In this document: piece after piece, positions 1 through 5,512 of the stretch
Layout of the letters: every line of letters begins with the position of its first letter
How positions within the stretch are numbered: the stretch's first letter is position 1
NCBI RefSeq assembly: GCF_019457615.1
Contig: NZ_CP080414.1
Location: forward strand, 4,477,501-4,513,856
Direction: 5' to 3'
DNA length: 36,356 bases
Origin: Shewanella zhangzhouensis
GTDB taxonomy: Bacteria > Pseudomonadota > Gammaproteobacteria > Enterobacterales > Shewanellaceae
The notes under the pieces: generated by a model
The model's database searches: none
What the model was told of the DNA's origin: nothing
The model's input: only the letters and a program-made list of their open reading frames with translations
Made by a program: the position numbers and the translations under genes

Positions 1-534
1 TGCGGTAAGGAAAGATATCAGCAGCCAGGCACCGTGCTTGGCTGTTTTGCGCCAGACCTTGTCAAAGTCCCATGGCATTTGATCCATCTTGATTCGCTTA
101 TTGCGGGGGCCTTCGAGTTTTTCTTCAAACCAGATAAAGATAAAGGTCCAGACGGTTTGTGGGCAGGTATAGCCACACCAAACGCGCCCAAGATAAGTGG
201 TCACAAAAAACAGGGCAAAGGCCGCAATCATAAAGAGTGCAGCCAGCAGGGTCAGATCCTGAGGCCAAATTGTCAGGCCAAAGACATGAAACTTTTGCTC
301 CGCCAGGTTAAACCACACAGCTTGCCTATCACCCCATGGGAGCCATGGCAATAACAGGAAGAACAACATGGCCACCCAGCCCATGCGGCGACGCACTTTA
401 CTCCATAAACCATCAACGGCACGGACATAAATTCGGTTACGGGGGTTAAATCTGTCTGCCTTGCTGGCATCTGGTTGGTGGATTTTAATCCGCTCGGCTT
501 TCGAGTAGTCCTTTTTATTCGAATCTGCGTTCAT
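1..534 (-). CDS. ccoG: CcoG (FixG/RdxA) cytochrome cbb3 oxidase accessory protein, N-terminal part
   Basis: Partial gene: it starts at the ATG at 534-532 on the reverse strand and runs off the left edge with no stop, leaving about 178 residues. The translation has a charged N-terminus, a hydrophobic segment after residue 50 (VAMLFFLLLPWLPWG), a second near residues 90-112, and the motif GRVWCGYTCPQTVW, which is characteristic of the CcoG/FixG family. These proteins are polytopic membrane ferredoxin-like proteins; CcoG reduces copper for assembly of cbb3-type cytochrome oxidase. The iron-sulfur cysteine motifs expected further downstream lie outside the window. It is divergent from the small gene at 624, so 535-623 should hold both promoters. 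Family assignment is firm; the rest of the gene cannot be seen. Confidence 0.9.
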   Translation of the reverse strand, partial: MNADSNKKDYSKAERIKIHQPDASKADRFNPRNRIYVRAVDGLWSKVRRRMGWVAMLFFLLLPWLPWGDRQAVWFNLAEQKFHVFGLTIWPQDLTLLAALFMIAAFALFFVTTYLGRVWCGYTCPQTVWTFIFIWFEEKLEGPRNKRIKMDQMPWDFDKVWRKTAKHGAWLLISFLTA

Positions 535-623
535 CTGACAACCTTTTACCGCTTTAATGTTGCTCGAAAAGTGGCTTATTATAGCCTTATTACTAAAGTA
601 CATTCACTCGATTGGACCAAAAG

Positions 624-974
624 ATGAGAGGCTGGATAATCTTGGCATTGATCGCCGGCGGTTTGTATTACCTCTATACCGAAACCGACAAACTGGACGA
701 ACCTATCGCTGAAACTCAGATGGTGCTGAAGAAAATTGAGCGAAAGCTCGATTCTTTGACCGGCACACAAATCATTCGTGTTGACGGTAGGTTGCAGAAA
801 CTCAAGGCAGAAATAGGCGAACGACTCACGGCGGCGGAGCTTTCAGAATTTGATGCTGTGCTGACCGATAAAAACAGTGTGATGGATTTTAAAGATAACT
901 ACTGTGAAAAAAGTGGCGTGAGCCATCCGGTTTTCGACAAAGAAAACCTGCAGTTTATTTGCGACAATCTTTAA
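624..974 (+). CDS. Small membrane-anchored protein of unknown function
   Basis: I do not recognise a named family. The ATG at 624 gives 116 residues; an in-frame TTG at 612 would add four. The start is uncertain because neither has a clear Shine-Dalgarno sequence. Residues 1-18 (MRGWIILALIAGGLYYLY) form one membrane helix, with the rest predicted outside the bilayer. Residues about 25-60 look helical and charged (ETQMVLKKIERKLDSL), possibly a short coiled coil, and two cysteines lie in the C-terminal third. It is divergent from ccoG and followed after about 100 bp by menB on the same strand. Codon use looks like that of its neighbours, so it is probably a real lineage-specific gene. Confidence 0.65.
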   Translation: MRGWIILALIAGGLYYLYTETDKLDEPIAETQMVLKKIERKLDSLTGTQIIRVDGRLQKLKAEIGERLTAAELSEFDAVLTDKNSVMDFKDNYCEKSGVSHPVFDKENLQFICDNL

Positions 975-1013
975 TGCTTTTGTCGGCCAGCCCATGGCTT
1001 TTACCTTAAAGCA

Positions 1014-1042
1014 TTGACCCTAAACCAACTTGAGCCTAGCCT
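1014..1042 (+). promoter_or_regulatory. Possible sigma-70 promoter for menB
   Basis: TTGACC at 1014-1019 is followed by 17 bp and then TAGCCT at 1037-1042, 35 bp before the menB ATG. The -35 is good and the -10 is poor, so this is tentative. Confidence 0.3.
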
Positions 1043-1076
1043 GTGGCAACTAATCTGAACATAGGCAGGCTCAGTC

Positions 1077-1979
1077 ATGACCAAAAAAGTTTCTGATAAT
1101 TTTGATCCAGATCTCTGGACAGAAGTACCAGGTTTTGCATTCGACGACATCACCTACCACAGGGCCAAGGATCAGGGCACGGTACGCATCGCTTTTAACC
1201 GTCCTGACTGCCTCAACGCCTTTCGCCCCAAAACCGTTGATGAACTCTATACCGCCCTGGACCACGCCCGCCAATGGCCCGACGTTGGCTGTGTACTGCT
1301 GACCGGCAACGGCCCCTCTGCCAAAGGACAATATTCATTTTCCTCCGGTGGCGACCAGCGCATTCGCGGTAAAGACGGCTACAAATACGAAGGCGAAGAA
1401 ACAGGCAAGGCCGATGTGGCCCGCATGGGCAGGTTACATATTCTGGAAGTGCAGCGACTCATCCGCTTTATGCCCAAGGTAGTAATAGCCGTGGTCCCCG
1501 GTTGGGCCGTGGGTGGTGGTCACAGTCTGCATGTGGTGTGCGACCTGACTTTGGCCTCAAAGGAACACGCGGTATTTAAACAAACCGACCCGGATGTGGC
1601 CAGTTTCGACTCCGGCTACGGCAGTGCCTATCTCGCCAAGATGGTAGGACAAAAGCGGGCGCGGGAAATCTTCTTCCTCGGCTTTAACTATAGTGCCGAT
1701 GAAGCAGCCGCTATGGGCATGGTCAATCGCAGTATTCCCCATGCCGAGCTGGAAACCGAAGCCTTACGCTGGGCCAAAGAGATCAATTCCAAATCCCCCA
1801 CCGCCATGCGTATGCTTAAATACGGCTTTAACCTGCCGGACGATGGCCTGGTTGGCCAGCAACTGTTTGCCGGTGAAGCCACCCGCCTTGCCTATGGCAC
1901 GGATGAAGCACGTGAAGGCCGCGATGCCTTTTTGGAAAAGCGCGATCAAGATTACAGCAAGTTCCCCTGGCACTACTGA
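1077..1979 (+). CDS. menB: 1,4-dihydroxy-2-naphthoyl-CoA synthase MenB, aspartate (mycobacterial-like) type
   Basis: A 300-residue crotonase-fold enzyme that closes the second ring of the naphthoquinone by a Dieckmann-type condensation of o-succinylbenzoyl-CoA, in menaquinone synthesis in the cytosol. Visible marks are the oxyanion-hole loop SSGGDQ (residues 89-94), the GWAVGGGHSLHVVCDLT stretch (142-158), FDSGYGSAYLA (177-187) and the C-terminal KRDQDYSKFPWHY. At residue 171, within FKQTDPDV, there is an aspartate where the E. coli enzyme has glycine. From family knowledge, glycine-type enzymes need bicarbonate as a catalytic base, while aspartate-type enzymes such as that of Mycobacterium tuberculosis supply their own carboxylate. 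The whole C-terminal half reads like the mycobacterial form. Other men genes are not in this window. The start has only a weak ribosome site (AGGCAGG). Confidence 0.95.
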   Translation: MTKKVSDNFDPDLWTEVPGFAFDDITYHRAKDQGTVRIAFNRPDCLNAFRPKTVDELYTALDHARQWPDVGCVLLTGNGPSAKGQYSFSSGGDQRIRGKDGYKYEGEETGKADVARMGRLHILEVQRLIRFMPKVVIAVVPGWAVGGGHSLHVVCDLTLASKEHAVFKQTDPDVASFDSGYGSAYLAKMVGQKRAREIFFLGFNYSADEAAAMGMVNRSIPHAELETEALRWAKEINSKSPTAMRMLKYGFNLPDDGLVGQQLFAGEATRLAYGTDEAREGRDAFLEKRDQDYSKFPWHY

Positions 1980-2001
1980 CCTAAGCTTGCATTCCACCAG
2001 C

Positions 2002-2032
2002 AAAAGACGCAGCCAGGTGCTGCGTCTTTTTG
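2002..2032 (+). terminator. Rho-independent terminator after menB
   Basis: Perfect 12-bp stem AAAAGACGCAGC / GCTGCGTCTTTT with a 5-base loop (CAGGT), ending in a T run, 22 bp after the menB stop. Confidence 0.9.
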
Positions 2033-2085
2033 GTTAATCGATTGTCTCGTTTGCCGCTATTGATCAAATTAACTTTACTTGCAAC

Positions 2086-2100
2086 TGATAACTATTATCA
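2086..2100 (+). promoter_or_regulatory. Probable Fur box upstream of the DUF2061 gene
   Basis: TGATAACTATTATCA is a 7-1-7 inverted repeat that differs from the Fur consensus TGATAATNATTATCA at one position. It lies 32 bp before the supported start of the DUF2061 gene, in AT-rich DNA suited to a promoter. Iron-responsive repression is inferred from the match only. Confidence 0.7.
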
Positions 2101-2132
2101 TCTTGGTTAATTAATCAATGGGGGACACCACC

Positions 2133-2330
2133 ATGCTCAAGACCATGACCTTTGCCATGCTGCACTTTGGTGTGGCCTTCAGCATCACGTATTTGCTCAC
2201 CGGCAGCCTGCTTATCGGTGGCGCCGTGGCCCTGATTGAGCCAACCATAAATACCGTGGTGTTTTACTTCCACGAAAAAGTCTGGAAACGGATAGAGGCA
2301 AAAAAGCAGTTGCCTCAGCTACTCGCCTGA
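2133..2330 (+). CDS. DUF2061 family small inner-membrane protein
   Basis: The ATG at 2133 is preferred over the one at 2118 because GGGGA lies seven bases before it; this gives 65 residues. The sequence has two hydrophobic segments (about residues 3-22 and 24-45) and the motif ALIEPTINTVVFYFHEKVW, which I recognise as the signature of the DUF2061 membrane family. The function of the family is unknown. A strong Fur-box candidate lies just upstream, which suggests expression under iron limitation. The gene stands alone between the menB terminator and the reverse-strand DUF1996 gene, whose stop is 33 bp away. Confidence 0.8.
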   Translation: MLKTMTFAMLHFGVAFSITYLLTGSLLIGGAVALIEPTINTVVFYFHEKVWKRIEAKKQLPQLLA

Positions 2331-2362
2331 TCCCTTAAGGTGAGTAGCGTTTAGCACAATGT

Positions 2363-3796
2363 CTAATAGCCCATCCCCATATTGATGACCGGCGGCTCAG
2401 TCTGACTACCTGGGCGGGTTCCCGTCAGGCGAAAGCCATTGGCCAGATTGCCATCATGGCAATCCAATCCCTCACCAATACATAGGTCCAGCACGGTTTG
2501 CAGTACCTCCGGGTGCCAGCCATTCATCCAGTCCGCATGCAGCGACATGCCACCGGGCGAGTCCTGCGTTACTTCATACATGTCAGAAGCCAAACGCCAT
2601 CCACGGCTACTTTTGGATTGAGGCTCATACACATCCGGCGTCACCCCGAATGCATAGTGAAAACTCACTCTGATAATGGGCACAGGATGCGTTGCCGGAC
2701 AAATAATCCCCTGAGTACCACTGCCCCGCTGTGGGTAGGCCAAGTGGCTTTGATGATCGGCAGAATCCAAATCTGTACCGTTCCAACAGCTGGGGAAAAA
2801 CACGTCCATCCGCAGTCTGTCTGGGGCAACACATTCAGGAATTGTGCTGCTCCAACGGGGGTTATTGGCATCAGATGACGCCCATGATTGGCAGTGCCAG
2901 CGCACAATGGCGGTATCCTGCTCAGCGCCGGGACCAGCCTTGGCATTGCCGGCTATGACTTTCATCCCCACAGGAATGGACTGAATCGCCGCTAAATCGT
3001 CTACCCCAGCAGAGTAGTAAAAGATTTCATGGGCTTGCTCATCATTTCCCACCACAGCAGGCACAACACGCCAGCGCAGCTCACCCTGTTCATCATAAAG
3101 GGCTTCTCCAGTCGCTGGATCATATTCGGGTGCCAATAAGGCAGGCACCCAATAGGCAGATCGGTTTAACGTATTGCCCTGGCAGCTGGATTCACCTTCG
3201 GTAAACAAGGAGTCGATATCAGTTGTTTCATCAACCAGAGTATTGCCATAAAAACGGTGTAAATGCGCCGCATTGGCCTGCCCGGGGTAAACGATGGGGT
3301 CATGGTAACTGGAATGGGCAAAATCACAGTTAATCCTGAAGATGCCACGCCAGCTTGCCGGATCAGCCTTCGAGGGCATAACGCTGGTTTTGATAAGATC
3401 ACTATGGACGCTGCCTTGCGCCCCAAAGGTGCTGGCAACCTGCCACGCAAGCTCTGCCGGATCACTGCGGGCACCATTGTCCGCCACCGCCCAAACTCTG
3501 AAGCGATGCTGGTCTGCCGCCAGCGGCAACAGCACCATAGGGCTGGAACAATCGGTAATATCACCACTCTTGTCACCGCTATCGAGTTGGCATTCATAGG
3601 ACGAGCCCAAATCGGCACTGAATTCTATGTGGGTGTATGGTTCGTAAATGATTGCGTCGGGTTTAACACTGAAGCTGGGTATGGCTGGTTTAAGTGCCAA
3701 CACAGGTTGCTCAGGCTCCCCTCCACTACCGTCGCTGCCACCGCAGCCAGCCACAATAATCATCCATGCCAGCGCCACACACTTGTTCGGTTTCAT
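2363..3796 (-). CDS. DUF1996 domain lipoprotein
   Basis: Start choice: the ATG at 3796 (MKPNKCVALAW...) gives 477 residues with a lipoprotein signal peptide ending in VAGC, so the mature protein would be lipid-anchored at that cysteine. Neighbouring ATGs at 3799 and 3802 are possible and make little difference. A Gly/Ser-rich linker (GGSDGSGGEPEQP) follows, then an Ig-like stretch with CQLDSGD and RVWAVADNGARSD, then the DUF1996 region with FRINCDFAHSSYHDPIVYPGQ, HLHRFYGN, YWVPALLAPEYD and CPATHPVPIIRVSFHYAFG. DUF1996 is best known from secreted fungal proteins; its function is unknown. It follows a tiny lipoprotein gene with coupled stop and start codons, so the pair is an operon. It sits in the accessory stretch between the DUF2061 gene and glmS. 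Confidence 0.8.
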   Translation of the reverse strand: MKPNKCVALAWMIIVAGCGGSDGSGGEPEQPVLALKPAIPSFSVKPDAIIYEPYTHIEFSADLGSSYECQLDSGDKSGDITDCSSPMVLLPLAADQHRFRVWAVADNGARSDPAELAWQVASTFGAQGSVHSDLIKTSVMPSKADPASWRGIFRINCDFAHSSYHDPIVYPGQANAAHLHRFYGNTLVDETTDIDSLFTEGESSCQGNTLNRSAYWVPALLAPEYDPATGEALYDEQGELRWRVVPAVVGNDEQAHEIFYYSAGVDDLAAIQSIPVGMKVIAGNAKAGPGAEQDTAIVRWHCQSWASSDANNPRWSSTIPECVAPDRLRMDVFFPSCWNGTDLDSADHQSHLAYPQRGSGTQGIICPATHPVPIIRVSFHYAFGVTPDVYEPQSKSSRGWRLASDMYEVTQDSPGGMSLHADWMNGWHPEVLQTVLDLCIGEGLDCHDGNLANGFRLTGTRPGSQTEPPVINMGMGY

Positions 3797-3797
3797 C

Positions 3798-3833
3798 ATC
3801 ATTACCTCGCACAATATCATTACCTCGCACAAT
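3798..3833 (-). repeat. 18-bp tandem duplication across a stop/ribosome-site/start junction
   Basis: Two perfect adjacent copies of ATCATTACCTCGCACAAT (forward strand) lie at 3798-3815 and 3816-3833. Read on the coding strand each copy carries GAGG followed by TAATG, so the ribosome-binding site, the stop of the upstream lipoprotein gene and a start codon are all duplicated in frame. Confidence 0.95.
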
Positions 3834-4044
3834 GCCAGTGATTGCCATGCTGACGGCAAAGCGCTTTTGGATTAGGGCGGGCATTCACAATCAGGATTTG
3901 TGCCGAATGGTGCTCAGCGTCTGTACCGTGAATTTGCAGCGCGCCTTGACGCCCTCCTTTCGAGGGGCCCCCATGATGATGGGTACAGCCAGCAAGCATG
4001 ATAATTGGCACTATCGCCAACGCAATTAATCCCATGCGATTCAT
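3820..4044 (-). CDS. Small predicted lipoprotein, His-rich
   Basis: The start at 4044 is fixed by GGAGG eight bases upstream, giving 74 residues (MNRMGLIALAIVPIIMLAGC...). Residues 1-19 are a lipoprotein signal with lipobox LAGC, so the mature protein starts at Cys20 and has 55 residues. The mature part begins THHHGG and contains further histidines (EHH, QHGNHWHCAR) and two more cysteines near the end. This composition is compatible with metal binding, but that is a guess; I recognise no family. Its TAA stop overlaps the first ATG of the downstream frame (TAATG), pointing to translational coupling with the DUF1996 lipoprotein. Confidence 0.6.
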   Translation of the reverse strand: MNRMGLIALAIVPIIMLAGCTHHHGGPSKGGRQGALQIHGTDAEHHSAQILIVNARPNPKALCRQHGNHWHCAR

Positions 4045-4264
4045 CGTCTCTACCTCCGCATAAGCCACATGGTAGTCAGTGTATGAACGCCGATGTAAAG
4101 CAACGTCAGCAGAGTGCAAAGGTTAAGTAAAAGTTAAATTCCTCATCTGCGCCTGGACAGCGCATCTTCACCACACAAGAACGCCCGTCTGACGCAACGA
4201 TTAATCACATGGTAATAAGGGGGGAGGGCTTTCAGCATCTATCAACTGGTGGCGAGCGGTGGTC
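4045..4264. other. Intergenic, divergent promoters expected, nothing specific seen
   Basis: This stretch separates the reverse-strand lipoprotein operon from the forward-strand small genes. I see no convincing promoter, hairpin or repeat, and no Tn7-like left end, which I looked for here. Confidence 0.4.
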
Positions 4265-4494
4265 ATGGCAGACCTCGACAGGCAAGAAGAGCGGCTTCAA
4301 AGACTAGTCGAGGGTATGCGAAACATCAAAAAGATCTGGCTGTCCGCTATTTTTATTGAACCTGTTGCGAAAAAATAATTAGTGGTAGTGTGTTGGGATT
4401 GGTTACCGCATCATTGGCAAAGTTCAACCCATATGGCGGCGTATACGGCATAGCAGGTGCGGCCTTTGGTGCATGGATGAATTATAAGGAATGA
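4265..4494 (+). pseudogene. Small membrane protein gene split by a -1 frameshift at an A6 run
   Basis: From the ATG at 4265 a frame of 37 codons (MADLDRQEERLQRLVEG...) ends at TAA 4376-4378 directly after GCG AAA AAA. In the -1 frame the same DNA continues without a stop as IISGSVLGLVTASLAKF...GAAFGAWMNYKE and ends at TGA 4492-4494, four bases before the next gene. One extra A in the run at 4370-4375 would join both halves into one protein of about 76 residues: a charged helical N-terminus, a hydrophobic middle and a Gly/Ala-rich C-terminal helix. It may be a decayed gene, a sequencing error, or a gene read by slippage on the A run. No family recognised; it resembles small holin-like or bacteriocin-like proteins only in general character. 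Confidence 0.5.
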
Positions 4495-4498
4495 AAGC

Positions 4499-4840
4499 GT
4501 GAGGCAGGAATTTAAGAAAGTTTTCACGTACACACTGCTGATTCTTGCACTTATTGGAACGTGCTCATTCAGTGTAGTTTTGCTTGCGAATAGCCATTTC
4601 CAAACTGGAATAAGTATTGGGCTTTTAATAGGATTATCTTTCATTTTAATCGGAATTATTTCAACTTTGTATTTAATGACAAAGCTTTACCTAAAATACC
4701 GATTTCGTGAAAAATTTCAAAACATATACAGACTTAATGCATTTGGACCAATAATCTATCTAATTGCAAGCTGCGCATTATTAATTGTAAGCAGCGGACT
4801 AATAGTTTACGCTTTTATTATGTTGTATTTTGTAGTGTAG
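4499..4840 (+). CDS. Hypothetical three-helix membrane protein (AT-rich)
   Basis: A 113-residue protein starting at GTG 4499, with AAGGA eight bases upstream. It has three clear hydrophobic segments: residues about 9-29, 36-60 and 86-111 (IIYLIASCALLIVSSGLIVYAFIML), with a basic loop KLYLKYRFREKFQNIYR between the second and third. No family is recognised. It starts four bases after the frameshifted gene, so the two were probably co-transcribed. Base composition is plainly more AT-rich than the flanking menB and glmS genes, which points to horizontal acquisition. Its length and three-helix plan match the next gene, though the sequences are not clearly alike. Confidence 0.6.
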   Translation: MRQEFKKVFTYTLLILALIGTCSFSVVLLANSHFQTGISIGLLIGLSFILIGIISTLYLMTKLYLKYRFREKFQNIYRLNAFGPIIYLIASCALLIVSSGLIVYAFIMLYFVV

Positions 4841-4965
4841 GATCGAGATATATTTAACTCGATAGATATATTTAACCTAAAAGAACGACCGCACTTAACC
4901 GACAGCTTTTGCGGCCATTTAATATAAACTACATCTGTAGTTACTGTGCAAAGTAGGTAATAAAT

Positions 4966-5307
4966 ATGTTTAAAAGACTTGTTAAAGAGTCAATCTTTCC
5001 GATACTAACACTTTCCTTACTTTTTTATGCTCACATCATGACAAACAGTATAATTTATGAAAGTTTACCATGTGATTCACATTCAAAAAGTTTGTTAAGT
5101 TTGCTTTCTTTGGGGTTATGGATTTCTTTCGGTTTAACTCTTTGCTTTGCTTATGGCTTGGTGTCTCTAGCAAAAGAAGTATTTTCACACAATGAGCTTA
5201 ATGATATTAAGGCTCTTAGCTCATCCACAGAAATATTACTAATATTGATAAGTTCATTAATGATCTGTATTGGAGTGATTATTGTTGGACTACATGTTTT
5301 GCCCTAA
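4966..5307 (+). CDS. Hypothetical three-helix membrane protein (AT-rich)
   Basis: A 113-residue protein starting at ATG 4966, with AGGT upstream as a moderate ribosome site. Hydrophobic segments lie at about residues 8-30, 43-70 and 88-112 (EILLILISSLMICIGVIIVGLHVL). There are cysteines at PCDS in the first loop and a charged loop KEVFSHNELNDIK. No family recognised. The 125-bp gap before it contains a short direct repeat (GATATATTTAAC twice, near 4846 and 4865). It is AT-rich like the preceding gene, and is followed by a strong terminator and then the Tn7-like end next to glmS, so it is most simply read as transposon cargo. Poorly expressed small membrane genes like this can be spurious, but codon structure and helices argue for a real gene. 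Confidence 0.55.
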   Translation: MFKRLVKESIFPILTLSLLFYAHIMTNSIIYESLPCDSHSKSLLSLLSLGLWISFGLTLCFAYGLVSLAKEVFSHNELNDIKALSSSTEILLILISSLMICIGVIIVGLHVLP

Positions 5308-5383
5308 GGAAAGGTGTGGATAAGTCCGAAGTGTGAGATCTTCGTATAGCGACCTGAAACATGGAGTTGCACAATTTGGAAAA

Positions 5384-5408
5384 AAAAGCCGACATGCTGT
5401 CGGCTTTT
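5384..5408. terminator. Bidirectional terminator hairpin
   Basis: Stem AAAAGCCGACA / TGTCGGCTTTT with a 3-base loop TGC and T runs on both strands. It can end forward transcription from the small membrane genes and reverse transcription leaving glmS. Confidence 0.85.
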
Positions 5409-5418
5409 CGATTTACGC

Positions 5419-5488
5419 ATCAGTATGCAACTTTATTACATAGTATGAATCTTTATTGCTCAGTATGAAACTTTATTCCTCTCCCACA
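5419..5488 (-). mobile_element. Tn7-like transposon right end (three TnsB-site-like repeats plus TGTGGG terminus) in attTn7
   Basis: Read on the reverse strand from 5488, the sequence starts TGTGGGAGAGG and then gives three abutting 20-bp repeats: GGAATAAAGTTTCATACTGA, GCAATAAAGATTCATACTAT and GTAATAAAGTTGCATACTGA. From memory, the right end of Tn7 begins TGTGGGCGGAC and is followed at the same offset of 11 bases by AATAAAGTCTTAAACTGA and further overlapping copies bound by TnsB. The terminus here lies 24 bp past the glmS stop, and the adjacent 5-bp slot (GAGGC, 5489-5493) falls where Tn7 makes its target duplication. No transposase genes and no matching left end are visible, so this is a relic, a solo end, or one edge of a shrunken element. 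Confidence 0.75.
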
Positions 5489-5512
5489 GAGGCTTTCAGG
5501 CTAAACCGCAGT

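Noticed and set aside
4841..4965. Integron attC site between the small membrane genes
   Set aside because: An imperfect hairpin around GACCGCA / TGCGGCC is present, but the paired core motifs RYYYAAC and GTTRRRY are not.
5315..5323. Isolated DnaA box TGTGGATAA
   Set aside because: A single 9-mer in AT-rich accessory DNA, far from oriC and without neighbours; probably chance.
4001..5420. Left end of the Tn7-like element
   Set aside because: I looked for a TGTGGG terminus followed by AATAAAG-type repeats on the forward strand, and for a GAGGC duplication, and saw none.
5419..5478. Short CRISPR array
   Set aside because: The three 20-bp units abut with no spacers and vary internally; their place and sequence fit transposon-end binding sites instead.
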